This document shows, piece by piece, positions 17,460-26,777 of a stretch of DNA of 64,000 nucleotides; within the stretch, counting starts at the first letter, position 1, and each line of letters starts with the position of its first letter. Made by a program: the position numbers and the translations under genes. This DNA comes from Streptomyces sp. CB01635 (GTDB lineage Bacteria > Actinomycetota > Actinomycetes > Streptomycetales > Streptomycetaceae), in NCBI RefSeq assembly GCF_002803065.1, contig NZ_NNBL01000034.1, positions 1 through 64,000 of the forward strand. Direction: 5' to 3'. A model generated the notes under the pieces. It ran no database searches, had not been told where the DNA came from, and saw only the letters and a program-made list of their open reading frames with translations.

Positions 17460-18001
17460 CTCTGGCGCCATAGGCGGTCTTCATCAGAATCAGGTCGGAC
17501 TGACTCCCGCGTGGCTCCGGCGGGACGTGTAGCCATCTGTGCAGCAATATCGCTCGATCGTGAGAACTATCCGAATTGGGCGACTTAGTATTTCTGACAC
17601 CGAAGCTGCCAGAAGCTCCGCTGCAGCATCAAGCGCATCACCAACATCGTGAAGACGGCCCTTGCTCTTCGCCTCAGCCTGAGAGCGAAAAATTCGAGAT
17701 GGAGTCGTAGAAAGGGTGAGCATTCACCCTTTCATTGACCATGGCGACCTGTAAGTCCACGCCAGTCCATAGCGCCATCCGTCGGCGCAGTCGATCAATC
17801 ACTGCCCCCACCCTCTGGAGTCCCGCAGCCTTCGCGACGGGAAAGGCGGATTGACTCGCAGGTCCTGGACGCCGGGGGGTTTCCCCACTATATGGTGGCC
17901 TGCATACCCGGATGGGTCCGAGTGAGTCTTTTCAGTCAGGCTGAAAGTGTTCGGTCGATTCCCCAGGCCGTGCAGAACGAAAATAGATCAGGAAACAAAT
18001 A
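17460..18001. other. Gene-free, relatively AT-rich stretch
   Basis: No coding frame is convincing in these 540 bases. The last part should contain the promoter and leader of the carboxypeptidase gene, whose ribosome site AGGAA is at about 17990. The base composition is clearly lower in GC than most of the window. Confidence 0.5.
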
Positions 18002-19654
18002 GTGTCTAGTAGATTCTCGCGCATCGTTAGGTTCAGGGCCCGTCGGGTACGGCCGCGTGCAACTCTAATACTTGCTACTTCATTGGCGGCCGCTGTCACA
18101 ATGTCGGCATGCTCTAACGACTCCACGGACCATTCAGTTCTTCCATCGCAAAATGCTACGCGAGTAAGTGCCGACCTGCAGAAATTCATGAACACGCCAC
18201 CGTGGTCGTCAGGTAAGTGGGGTGTGCAAGTAGCCGACCTGAAGACCGGAGAAGTCATCCAATCGAAGGGTGCCAATTCTCAGTTCCTGACCGGCTCGAC
18301 GGCCAAGACCTTTGCGGTAAGTGCCGCGCTCGATGTCCTGGGCGACGACCATCGCTTCCGCACTCCGGTGTTCCATTCAGGTACTGTATCGCCTGACGGG
18401 CGGCTTTCAGGAAATCTGATTATGGTGGGCAGCGGCGATCTGGCACTCGGTGGGCGGACCACTGTGTCAGGAACACTCGACGTACCTGACTTCGACCACT
18501 ATGACGCCAATGCTGTACCTGGGATGGCGACCCTTACCCAAGAGGATCCGCTGGCAGGCATCAACGAACTGGCTCGGCAGGTTGCTGCGAGCGGTGTCCG
18601 TCAGATTGACGGCGACGTGGTGATTGACAATCGACTCTGGGACCCGGTGTCGATCGGCGGGGTGCCGGTCACCCCAACCGTCATCAATGACAACCTGATT
18701 GACGTGCTTATCACGCCGGGCGCCCCCGGCGAGCAGGCGAAGGTTGACTGGCGCCCGAAGACAGCGGCCTTCAGCGTCGACGCACAGGTGGCAACCACGC
18801 CTGCTGGAAGCAAGCCGACGGTGACGACCGAAAGTGTCACCCCTGGGCATATCCGGGTGCGAGGTTCAGTACCCGCGGATGCGAAGGCTCCCTTCGTGAC
18901 GACGTACCAAGTCCCTGACCCGGCGGTCTTTGCTCGAACCGTCCTTATCGAGGCACTGGCTCGAAATGGCGTCAGCGTGACTGCCCCCCGGATAGGAGCA
19001 AACCCCAGCAGTAAGCTCCCGCCGTCGAAGGATGTGATGGCCATGCCTGTATCGGCAACCTATACATCGCCGCCTTTCAAGGAATACGCAAAGCTGATCA
19101 ACAAGGTCAGTCACAACCTCGGGGCGAATCTTCTGCCACCTCTGATGGCAGTGCAGCGTGGCCAACGGACCTACGCGGACGGGATGAAGATCGAGCGAGA
19201 ATTTCTTGCTCGCGCCGGTGTCGACCCGAAGTCGTTCACTCTGGTCGACGCCCAGGGCCTCCCCGGCGACAAGGCGACGCCGACTGCGCAGATTTCATTG
19301 CTGCGGTACCTTGCCCGGCAGGACGACTTTGACGTCTTCTATGACTCCATGCCGAGTATGGGGGTCGATGGTTCGCTTGCCGATGTCATCGAGCGAACCA
19401 ATCCTGCCGCAGGGCGCATCCGGGCGAAGACTGGCACCTTGGTCAGCGCTTACAAGGGAAAACTAGCTCTCGGTACGAAGGCGCTCGCAGGATATATTGA
19501 TGCGAAAGACGGCCACCGCTATGTCTTTGCGATATATGCGAATAACATCCCGGTGCCCAGTAATTCCGTGAGTGATGCCATCGACCTCGCACTCAGGGCC
19601 AACAAGCAACTGGGAGCGATGGCTGCCGAAATCTACAAGTCACCCAAGGCGTAA
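18002..19654 (+). CDS. D-alanyl-D-alanine carboxypeptidase/endopeptidase (PBP4, peptidase S13), lipoprotein
   Basis: A 550-residue penicillin-binding protein that trims peptidoglycan stem peptides or cross-links. All three active-site motifs are present: S-T-A-K at Ser99, S-H-N at Ser370 and K-T-G at Lys476. A signal peptide with lipobox ending at Cys37 (TMSAC) anchors it outside the membrane. The region between motifs 1 and 2 is long, as in S13 enzymes (LSGNLIMVGSGDLALGG, GDVVIDNRLWD). The start is a GTG with AGGAA upstream. It lies 540 bases after the DUF4097 gene in the same direction. Low-GC codons suggest the two arrived together. A role in envelope remodelling under stress is inferred. 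Confidence 0.92.
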   Translation: MSSRFSRIVRFRARRVRPRATLILATSLAAAVTMSACSNDSTDHSVLPSQNATRVSADLQKFMNTPPWSSGKWGVQVADLKTGEVIQSKGANSQFLTGSTAKTFAVSAALDVLGDDHRFRTPVFHSGTVSPDGRLSGNLIMVGSGDLALGGRTTVSGTLDVPDFDHYDANAVPGMATLTQEDPLAGINELARQVAASGVRQIDGDVVIDNRLWDPVSIGGVPVTPTVINDNLIDVLITPGAPGEQAKVDWRPKTAAFSVDAQVATTPAGSKPTVTTESVTPGHIRVRGSVPADAKAPFVTTYQVPDPAVFARTVLIEALARNGVSVTAPRIGANPSSKLPPSKDVMAMPVSATYTSPPFKEYAKLINKVSHNLGANLLPPLMAVQRGQRTYADGMKIEREFLARAGVDPKSFTLVDAQGLPGDKATPTAQISLLRYLARQDDFDVFYDSMPSMGVDGSLADVIERTNPAAGRIRAKTGTLVSAYKGKLALGTKALAGYIDAKDGHRYVFAIYANNIPVPSNSVSDAIDLALRANKQLGAMAAEIYKSPKA

Positions 19655-19735
19655 TGGATACGTGATGCGGCCGCCCGGATTTCCGGCGCCCATGATGGCC
19701 GCACCAAGCCGGCGGCCCAGGCATTGTTTCTCGGA

Positions 19736-19930
19736 TCATGTGCCGAGCCATATCAGGAGTGCTGCGAGTGTGACGGTGCTGAGGTAGATGTAGGCCCGCT
19801 TTTCGTAGCGGGTGGCGACGGCTCGGAAGCCCTTCAACCGGTTGATGGCGCGTTCGACGGTGTTGCGCTTCTTGTAGCGCTCGCCGTCGAACCCGGTAGG
19901 TCGACCGCCTCGGGAGCCACGGTTTCGACG
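19736..19930 (-). pseudogene. IS5-family transposase C-terminal fragment
   Basis: The minus strand gives RGGRPTGFDGERYKKRNTVE, RAINRLKGFRAVATRYEKRA and YIYLSTVTLAALLIWLGT with a stop, the exact C-terminal architecture of an IS5-type DDE transposase. Sequence upstream (19930-20160) has lost the family signature. This relic separates the envelope-stress island from the peptide-catabolism island. Confidence 0.78.
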
Positions 19931-20235
19931 TTGTTGCTGCTGGTCGAGACATTCGGGGTCGTCGTAGGTACCGGCGGTTTTCCCCGGCGTTGGGACGGGT
20001 GCGGGGGCGACCAAAGTGCCGGGACGATGGGTACGGCATCTTGCGCTGCTCTGCGGTCCCGGGCACGTTCAGCCCGGAGGAGGAGCAGCACTCCCGGGCC
20101 AGGTTCGTCGGCGTGCATGAACAGGCCGCCACGAGTTCGTCGGCATGGACCAACAGCGGTGCCTGATCCCCCTCCTAGGGTCGCACTTGGAGACCAGCAG
20201 GTGCTCCAGTGCGTCCTCGACGAGGAGACGAAAGC

Positions 20236-21711
20236 ATGCAGACACTTTTGCGTGGCGGCCGTGTCATTGATCCGGGAACAGGATTCGACGGCATCGCCGA
20301 CGTCCTCGTGTCCGACGGCGTGGTCAGGGCTGTCGCCGCGGGGCTCGACGTGCCACCAGGATGCGAGGTCGTCGACGTCTCGGGGTTGGTCGTCGGCCCG
20401 GGGTTCGTCGACCTGCACAGCCACGTGCACTCCATCGCGGGGCAGCGGCTGCAGGCCATGGACGGTGTGACGACGGCCCTCGACCTGGAGTCGGGACTCA
20501 TGCCCATCGGGCGTGCGTATGCCGAGGCCGCTGCGGACGGACGCCCGCTGCACTACGGCTTCTCCGCCTCGTGGGGTGGTGCCCGGGCCCAGGTGCTCGC
20601 CGGCATCCAGCCGGACGCACAGATCGGGAGCGGCCTTGCGGTCCTTGGAAACCCGGCATGGCAGCGCTCCTCCACCGATCGCGAACTCGCGGAGTGGCTG
20701 GCCCTGATCGAAGGTGAGCTGGCCGCCGGAGCGCTCGGCATTGGGGTCCTTCTCGGGTACGCGCCACACAGTGAGCCTGCTGAGTTCCTTGCTGTCGCCC
20801 GGCTTGCCGCGAAGGCGGGTGTGCCGACGTATACCCACGTTCGTGAGCTGGTCGAGGTGGATCCCAGCACTCCGGCCGACGGCTCCGAGGAGATCGTCAT
20901 TGCCGCGGCGGAGACCGGCGCCGCGATGCACCACTGTCACGTCAATAGCACTTCGGGCCATCACATTGACCGAGTACTCGGCGTGTTGGACGGTTCACGG
21001 CGGTCGGGGTCTCGGGTGACGGTCGAGGCCTACCCGTACGGGGCGGGCAGCACGGCGATCGGTGCGGTCTTCCTCGACGTCGAACGGCTGCGGATGAAGG
21101 GTCTGTCCCCGTCGAGCGTCGTGATGCTCGAATCGGGGGAACGCATCGCCGACGCGGGGCGCCTGCGGCAGTTGCGCAACAGTGACCCCGGGGCGCCCTG
21201 CCTTCTGGAGTTCCTCGACGAGGGCAACCCGCGCGAACTCGCGATGCTGCACCAGGCGTTGGCCTTCCCGGACGCGATCGTGGCCAGTGACGCGATGCCG
21301 GTCTACTGGCCCGACGGCAGCAACGACAGCACCGAGTGGCCACTGCCGCCCGGGGGAACGACGCACCCGCGCACCGCGGGAACGTTCACCAAGACGCTGC
21401 GCGTGATGGTGCGGGAGAGCGGCGCCTGGGACTGGCCGGAAGCGTTCCGGCGCTGTGCCCACCTGCCGGCGCGAGTCCTCGACGACGTGGCGCCGGGCGC
21501 GCGGGCGAAGGGACACCTCGGCGTCGGTGCGGACGCCGACATCGTCGTACTCGACCCCGTGGCGATCACCGATTGCGCCACCTACTTCGACTCCACGCGG
21601 CCGTCCGTGGGCGTGCGGCACTTGTTCGTCGGTGGTGTCCCGGTGGTCAGTGCGGGGGAGCTTCAGGTCGACGCGCTTGCCGGACAGCCGCTGCGAGGTG
21701 AGCCGCGATGA
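20236..21711 (+). CDS. N-acyl-D-amino-acid deacylase-like amidohydrolase
   Basis: A 491-residue metal-dependent amidohydrolase of the D-aminoacylase class, which releases free D-amino acids from N-acyl forms in the cytosol. FVDLHSHVH carries the first metal ligands (His61, His63). HHCHVN near residue 235 and VASDAMPV with its Asp near residue 352 match the later ligands. In well-studied D-aminoacylases a bridging cysteine follows the GVTT motif; here the sequence is GVTTALDLESG, so a glutamate may take that role. The start at 20236 has GAGGAG eight bases upstream. It overlaps the next gene by four bases and opens a 20-kb run of same-strand genes. Confidence 0.82.
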   Translation: MQTLLRGGRVIDPGTGFDGIADVLVSDGVVRAVAAGLDVPPGCEVVDVSGLVVGPGFVDLHSHVHSIAGQRLQAMDGVTTALDLESGLMPIGRAYAEAAADGRPLHYGFSASWGGARAQVLAGIQPDAQIGSGLAVLGNPAWQRSSTDRELAEWLALIEGELAAGALGIGVLLGYAPHSEPAEFLAVARLAAKAGVPTYTHVRELVEVDPSTPADGSEEIVIAAAETGAAMHHCHVNSTSGHHIDRVLGVLDGSRRSGSRVTVEAYPYGAGSTAIGAVFLDVERLRMKGLSPSSVVMLESGERIADAGRLRQLRNSDPGAPCLLEFLDEGNPRELAMLHQALAFPDAIVASDAMPVYWPDGSNDSTEWPLPPGGTTHPRTAGTFTKTLRVMVRESGAWDWPEAFRRCAHLPARVLDDVAPGARAKGHLGVGADADIVVLDPVAITDCATYFDSTRPSVGVRHLFVGGVPVVSAGELQVDALAGQPLRGEPR

Positions 21712-22820
21712 CGGCGACGCGCGCCGAAACGACGGTGGAGGCGCTCCTCGCCGACATCGAGACCCTGGTGCGGTGCGAGTCGCCGTCGTCCGACCACGAA
21801 GCCGTCGCCCGCAGCGCAGACGTCGTGGCGGCGCTGGGGCGCAGGCTGCTGGAGGCGGAACCGGATCGCGTGGTGATCGACGGGTGTACGCATCTGAGGT
21901 GGCGGTTCGGCGAGGCGCCGCGTGTGCTGCTGCTCGGACACCACGACACGGTGTGGCCCACCGGATCGCTGGAGACGCACCCGTATTCCGTCCTGGACGG
22001 AGTGCTGCGCGGGCCGGGTTGCTTCGACATGAAGGCGGGCGTCGTGATGGCACTGCACGCCGCTGCGGCTGCCGGGAACCGGTCGGGTCTTTCGATCCTC
22101 GTCACCGGTGACGAGGAGATCGGCTCCCCGTCGTCGCGGCGCCTGATCGAGGAAGAGGCTCGCGGCTGCAAAGCGGTCTTCGTGCTGGAGGCGTCGGCCG
22201 ACGGCGGAGCGCTCAAGTGCCGCCGCAAGGGCGTCTCCCTGTACCGGATCGACGTGGACGGCCGGGCCGCGCACGCCGGGCTCGAACCGGAAAAGGGAGT
22301 GAACGCCGGGGTGGAGGTGGCGCACCAGATCCTCGCCGTCGCCGCACTTGCCGATGCCGAACGGGGTACGACCGTCGTGCCGACGGCATTGTCCGCCGGC
22401 ACCACCACGAACACCGTTCCCGCCCATGCCGGCGTGGCGGTCGACGTGCGTGTGTGGGACGAGGCGGAACAGCGGCGGGTCGATCAGGCCGTGCGGGACC
22501 TCCGGCCCGTACTCGACGGCTCGCGGATCCGGATCTCGGGTGGTATCAACCGCCCTCCGCTGCAGGAGAACACGTCCTCGGGGCTGTTCGACCTCGCCGC
22601 AACGCTCGCCGGCGAACTCGGCCTCGGAATTCTCACCGCCGCCGCCGTCGGCGGCGCCTCGGACGGGAACTTCACCGCAGGCCTCGGGGTCCCCACCCTG
22701 GACGGCCTCGGCGCAGTGGGCGGCGGTGCGCACGCGGACGACGAACACGTCGTCGTCGCCGAACTGCCGCGGCGCACCGCCCTGCTGACCGCCCTGATCG
22801 ACGCCGTGTTGGCGAAATGA
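21708..22820 (+). CDS. M20-family metallopeptidase (glutamate carboxypeptidase-like)
   Basis: A 370-residue zinc peptidase or deacylase. The metal-binding blocks GHHDTVWPTG, GPGCFDMKAG and VTGDEEIGSPSSR are arranged as in carboxypeptidase G2/ArgE/DapE. The dimerisation domain lies in the middle (RRKGVSLYRIDVDGRAAHAG) and the last metal ligand near the C terminus (GGGAHADDEHV). The ATG overlaps the previous stop (ATGA), so the two are coupled. In this context it probably removes an acyl group or a C-terminal residue from an imported N-acylated peptide; the family includes both activities. No signal peptide. Confidence 0.88.
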   Translation: MTATRAETTVEALLADIETLVRCESPSSDHEAVARSADVVAALGRRLLEAEPDRVVIDGCTHLRWRFGEAPRVLLLGHHDTVWPTGSLETHPYSVLDGVLRGPGCFDMKAGVVMALHAAAAAGNRSGLSILVTGDEEIGSPSSRRLIEEEARGCKAVFVLEASADGGALKCRRKGVSLYRIDVDGRAAHAGLEPEKGVNAGVEVAHQILAVAALADAERGTTVVPTALSAGTTTNTVPAHAGVAVDVRVWDEAEQRRVDQAVRDLRPVLDGSRIRISGGINRPPLQENTSSGLFDLAATLAGELGLGILTAAAVGGASDGNFTAGLGVPTLDGLGAVGGGAHADDEHVVVAELPRRTALLTALIDAVLAK

Positions 22821-22905
22821 GCTCCGTGCGCCACGACGAACGCGGCGGACAACCCTGGTGCGGCACCACGGTGGCCCGCCCGGTAAGCCCGGAAAGGACA
22901 GTCCC

Positions 22906-23802
22906 GTGACCGATCTTGCGACACCTGAGTCAGGTCTGGTTTCCCCGGCCGTGAGCGCGGCCGCGCTGGCCGCCGCGACCGCTGCGGCCGCCGCCTCACA
23001 TGTGGAAATCCGGGCCCTGACCGAGGTGTCGGACCTGACCGAGGTCTGCCGGCTCTTCGCCTCGATCTGGCAGCCGGGCGCCGGTGCCCAACCGGTGACG
23101 ACCGAGCTGCTGCGGGCGATGGCAGCGGCGGGGAACTACGTCGCAGGGGTGTATGAAGGGGACGAGCTTCTGGGAGCCTGCCTCGGCTTCTTCGGCAGCC
23201 CGGCCAAGGCGAGCCTGCACAGCCACATCGCGGGGGTCGCGCCGCGAGGTCTCGGCCGGGGGATCGGGTTCGCCCTCAAACTTCACCAGCGCGCCTGGGC
23301 GTTGCGCCAGCACGTCTCGCTGATCACCTGGACGTTCGATCCCCTGGTGCGCCGGAACGCGCACTTCAACCTGGTCAAGCTCGGCGCCGATCCGGCGCGC
23401 TACCTGCCCGACTTCTACGGGCCGATGCGCGACGGCATCAACGGCGCGGGTGACACCGACCGGCTGATGGTCCGTTGGAACCTTTCGGGCCCGGCGGCCT
23501 CCGCCGCTTCGCTCGGCGAGCCCGCCCGGCTCGACGCCGCTGCGCTGCGAGAGCGCGGTGCGGCAGCTGCCCTGTCGGTCGCACCTGACGGGGGACCGCT
23601 GACCGCAGTGGCGGACGGGCCGGTCGTGCTGGTCGGCGTGCCGCCGGACATCGAGGCACTCCGGCGCATGGACCCGGGTCAGGGCCAGGCATGGCGCGTG
23701 GCGCTGCGGGAGGTGTTGGGAGGCCTGATGGCGGAGGAAGCCAGGGTCATCGGATTCGATCGTGCCGGCTGGTACGTGGTCTCAAGGGAGAAGTCGTCAT
23801 GA
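22906..23802 (+). CDS. GNAT-superfamily acetyltransferase (COG3375 type)
   Basis: A 298-residue protein. The N-terminal half carries a GNAT core: IRALTEVSDLTEVCRLFASI, GDELLGACLGFFG, then SHIAGVAPRGLGRGIGFALK, where RGLGRGIG is the acetyl-CoA-binding loop. ITWTFDPLVRRNAHFN and KLGADPARYLPDFYG are typical of the predicted-acetyltransferase group that commonly sits beside N-acylamino-acid racemase genes. The start is GTG 22906 with GGAAAGGA upstream; the first 30 residues are alanine-rich and may be a linker. Its stop overlaps the racemase ATG by four bases. It may N-acylate amino acids to supply or complete a racemisation cycle; that is inferred from context. Confidence 0.82.
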   Translation: MTDLATPESGLVSPAVSAAALAAATAAAAASHVEIRALTEVSDLTEVCRLFASIWQPGAGAQPVTTELLRAMAAAGNYVAGVYEGDELLGACLGFFGSPAKASLHSHIAGVAPRGLGRGIGFALKLHQRAWALRQHVSLITWTFDPLVRRNAHFNLVKLGADPARYLPDFYGPMRDGINGAGDTDRLMVRWNLSGPAASAASLGEPARLDAAALRERGAAAALSVAPDGGPLTAVADGPVVLVGVPPDIEALRRMDPGQGQAWRVALREVLGGLMAEEARVIGFDRAGWYVVSREKSS

Positions 23803-24905
23803 AGCCCAGTGGTGTAGAACTTCTGCGTGTCCAGATGCCGTTGGTGGCACCGTTCCGGACGTCGTTCGGTACGCAGAACGTACGGGAACTGCTCCTCGTA
23901 CGCGTCGTGACGCCGAACGGCGAGGGCTGGGGCGAGTGCGTCACCATGGGAGGGCCGCTCTACTCCTCGGAATACGTGGACGGCGCCGAACACGTGCTGC
24001 GGAATTTCCTGGTCCCGGCCCTGATGGAGGCGGGTGAGGTCACCGCGAGCCAAGTCGCGCCCCTTTTGGCCAGGTTCAAGGGGCACCGGATGGCTAAGGC
24101 GGCGCTCGAAATGGCCGTGCTCGACGCCGAACTGCGTGCACACGACCTGTCCTTCGCCGCCGTGCTCGGGTCCACCCGGGACTCCGTTCCGTGCGGGGTC
24201 TCGGTCGGAATTATGGACTCCGTCCCCCAACTCCTCGACGTCGTGGGCGGCTATCTCGACGCAGGCTACGTGCGGATCAAGCTGAAGATCGAACCCGGCT
24301 GGGACGTCGAGCCGGTGCGAGCGGTGAGGGAGCGCTTCGGCGACGACGTGCTGCTGCAGGTCGACGCCAACACGGCGTACACGCTGTCCGACGTGTCCCA
24401 GCTCGCCCGTCTGGACCCTTTCGAGCTCCTCCTCATCGAGCAGCCCCTGGACGAGGAGGATCTCCTGGGCCACGCCGAGCTGGCCCGTCGGATCCGCACG
24501 CCGATCTGCCTTGACGAGTCGATCGTGTCCGCCCGATCCGCTGCCGACGCGATCACGCTCGGCGCCTGTCGCATCGTGAACATCAAGCCCGGCCGGGTCG
24601 GCGGATACCTCGAGGCGCGGCGGGTGCACGATGTCTGCGCCGCCCACGGGATACCCGTGTGGTGCGGTGGCATGATCGAGACCGGGCTCGGGCGGGCGGC
24701 CAACGTCGCGCTCGCCTCGTTGCCCGGGTTCACCCTGCCCGGAGATACCTCGGCGTCGGACCGGTTCTACCGGACCGACATCACCGAACCGTTCGTCCTG
24801 AAGGATGGACATCTGCCGGTGCCCCAGGGGCCAGGCCTCGGTGTCACGCCGATTCCCGACCTGCTGGCGGAGGTCACCACCTCGACGGTGTGGCTCGGTT
24901 CGTAG
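23799..24905 (+). CDS. N-acylamino-acid racemase / o-succinylbenzoate synthase family enzyme
   Basis: A 368-residue enolase-superfamily enzyme. All catalytic and metal-binding residues are in place: Lys161-x-Lys163 in IKLKIEPGWD, Asp189 in VDANTAY, Glu214 in IEQPLDEED, Asp239 in CLDES and Lys263 in NIKPGRVGG. These numbers coincide with the well-studied Amycolatopsis N-acylamino-acid racemase, also 368 residues. That enzyme interconverts N-acyl D- and L-amino acids and can also make o-succinylbenzoate. With no menaquinone genes nearby and a deacylase and acetyltransferase beside it, racemase is the better call. The ATG overlaps the previous stop; 76 bases follow before the regulator. Confidence 0.88.
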   Translation: MKPSGVELLRVQMPLVAPFRTSFGTQNVRELLLVRVVTPNGEGWGECVTMGGPLYSSEYVDGAEHVLRNFLVPALMEAGEVTASQVAPLLARFKGHRMAKAALEMAVLDAELRAHDLSFAAVLGSTRDSVPCGVSVGIMDSVPQLLDVVGGYLDAGYVRIKLKIEPGWDVEPVRAVRERFGDDVLLQVDANTAYTLSDVSQLARLDPFELLLIEQPLDEEDLLGHAELARRIRTPICLDESIVSARSAADAITLGACRIVNIKPGRVGGYLEARRVHDVCAAHGIPVWCGGMIETGLGRAANVALASLPGFTLPGDTSASDRFYRTDITEPFVLKDGHLPVPQGPGLGVTPIPDLLAEVTTSTVWLGS

Positions 24906-24981
24906 CACCCGACGAATTCGTCGTGAAATCCGGTCGGATCGGACCAACAGGTTCCGGTGCGGCCGGAGTTACCTTTGGGCG

Positions 24982-26637
24982 GTGCTGACACCGACGTCTG
25001 GCAAGCCACACACAAGCCTGGCGCGCGTTCTCGACGATCTCGGGGACGTGTTGCTGGAGTCGATCGCCGGCGGCGGGAGCACGCGCCGGGAACTGAGCGG
25101 CGTGGTCATCCACGATCCGCTCGACGAGGCGCAGTTCCCCGCGCAGGCCGTCGTCCTGGGTGTGGGCGTCCACGAACCGGACGACGTGGTCCGCCTCCTG
25201 CGCGACCTCGGCCGCAACGGTGCGGCGGTGCTCGTGGTCCGGTCACCGTTCACCGCGACCGGCGAAGTCCGACGGGCCGCCGACGAGTCCGGCGTCGCCC
25301 TGCTCGGACTCGCCCCTGGAGCCTCCTGGGCGCAGGTCGCCGCCATGCTCCGCACCCTGCTCGTCGAGGGAGACATCGGCGACGTCTCACCACAGACGCT
25401 GGGCGGCATGCCGTCGGGCGACCTGTTCGCGCTGGCCAACGCCGTGGCCGCGCTGCTGGACGCGCCGGTCACCATCGAGGACCGCAGCTCACGGGTGCTC
25501 GCCTTCTCCGGCCGCCAGGACGAGGCCGACCAGTCCCGCGTGGAGACGATCCTGGGCCGCCAGGTCCCGGAACGGTTCACCCTCGGCCTGGCGCGCAACG
25601 GCGTCTTCGACCGACTTCATCGCGGCCATGCGCCCGTGTACGTCGATCCGCTCCACGACGAGTCGATGACCGTGCCCCGGGTGGCGCTCGCGGTACGGGC
25701 CGGCGACGAGATCCTCGGCTCGATCTGGGCGGCCGTGCCCGGGCCCTTGTCCAAGGAGCGGACGCAGGCCCTGATCGACGCCGGCAAGCTGGTGGCACTC
25801 CACATGCTGCGTCTGCGCGCGGGCGCCGACGTCGAACGCCGACTGCGGGCCGACCTGGTGAGCACCGCACTCGAAGGCGGCAAGGGAGCACCGGAGGCGA
25901 TTGCGCGGCTCGGGCTCGTGGGACAGCCCGCGATCGTTCTGGCCCTGGGGCTGTTCGGCGGTTCGGACGCCGATCCGTCGACGGAGGACGGTCTACGCCG
26001 GGTCGCGGACCGCCAGCGGGTCGCGGACGCGCTGGCCATGCACCTGAGTGCGGTCCAGGCGCGCTCGGCCGTGGCACTGGTGGGCGACGTGGCCTACGGC
26101 ATCGTGCCGATGCCGGGGAGCCATGCGGACTGCCAGGAACGGTCGGTCCGCGTCGCGTCGACCTTCCTCGAACGCACCGGGCAGCGCGTGGACGCGGCGA
26201 TCGGCATCGGCCCGCCCGCTCTCGACGGCTCCGTGCTCAGCCGCTCGCGTGACGGCGCGGACCGGGCGCTGCGGGTGCTGCTCGCCCACGGGGGCGCCCG
26301 GCGCGTGGCCACGGCGGAGGAGGTTCACGTCGACGCACTCATGCTGGACCTCGCCGATCTGGCCGCCGCGCGCGGGGACGTGGCGACCGGGCCCGTCGCC
26401 CGCCTGCTCGACTACGACGCCCGGCACCAGTCGCAGCTCGTCCGCACGCTCTCGTGCTGGCTGGACGCCTTCGGTGACGTGGCCGCCGCGTCCGCCGCGG
26501 CGTACGTGCACCCCAACACTTTCCGGTACCGGCTGCGACGGGTCGCGGAGGTCGGTGAGATCAACCTCGACGACCCCGGCGAGCGGTTCGCGGCGATGCT
26601 GCAACTCCGGCTCCACCCGGCCCACCACTGCGCGTAG
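24982..26637 (+). CDS. PucR-family transcriptional regulator
   Basis: About 551 residues from GTG 24982. The N-terminal 150 residues resemble a PucR-type sensor domain (VLGVGVHEPDDVVRLLRDLG), the middle includes a CdaR/GGDEF-like region (RADLVSTALEGG to RALRVLLAHGG), and the C terminus holds the PucR helix-turn-helix: LVRTLSCWLDAFGDVAAASA followed by AYVHPNTFRYRLRRVAEV. PucR regulators usually control amino-acid, purine or peptide catabolism in response to a metabolite. It lies inside the same-strand run and is the only regulator in it, so it probably controls the whole island. The exact start is uncertain because no strong ribosome site is visible. Confidence 0.85.
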   Translation: MLTPTSGKPHTSLARVLDDLGDVLLESIAGGGSTRRELSGVVIHDPLDEAQFPAQAVVLGVGVHEPDDVVRLLRDLGRNGAAVLVVRSPFTATGEVRRAADESGVALLGLAPGASWAQVAAMLRTLLVEGDIGDVSPQTLGGMPSGDLFALANAVAALLDAPVTIEDRSSRVLAFSGRQDEADQSRVETILGRQVPERFTLGLARNGVFDRLHRGHAPVYVDPLHDESMTVPRVALAVRAGDEILGSIWAAVPGPLSKERTQALIDAGKLVALHMLRLRAGADVERRLRADLVSTALEGGKGAPEAIARLGLVGQPAIVLALGLFGGSDADPSTEDGLRRVADRQRVADALAMHLSAVQARSAVALVGDVAYGIVPMPGSHADCQERSVRVASTFLERTGQRVDAAIGIGPPALDGSVLSRSRDGADRALRVLLAHGGARRVATAEEVHVDALMLDLADLAAARGDVATGPVARLLDYDARHQSQLVRTLSCWLDAFGDVAAASAAAYVHPNTFRYRLRRVAEVGEINLDDPGERFAAMLQLRLHPAHHCA

Positions 26638-26777
26638 AAGCCGGACATCGCAACGACACGACGTTCGTCCCCACCGCCCGAACACCACCTGAAGCTTTGT
26701 GGAACTGCACGAACCCGCTGCGTCACCTGATGTCCAGGATGGGCCATCAACCCCGACGCAGCGGTACGGAGGCAGCC

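Noticed and set aside
17490..17723. 77-codon minus-strand frame
   Set aside because: No ribosome site, no domain, and a composition unlike a real protein.
23799..24905. Menaquinone o-succinylbenzoate synthase (menC)
   Set aside because: Catalytic residues cannot separate the two activities, but no men genes are near while acyl-amino-acid genes are; racemase kept as first choice.
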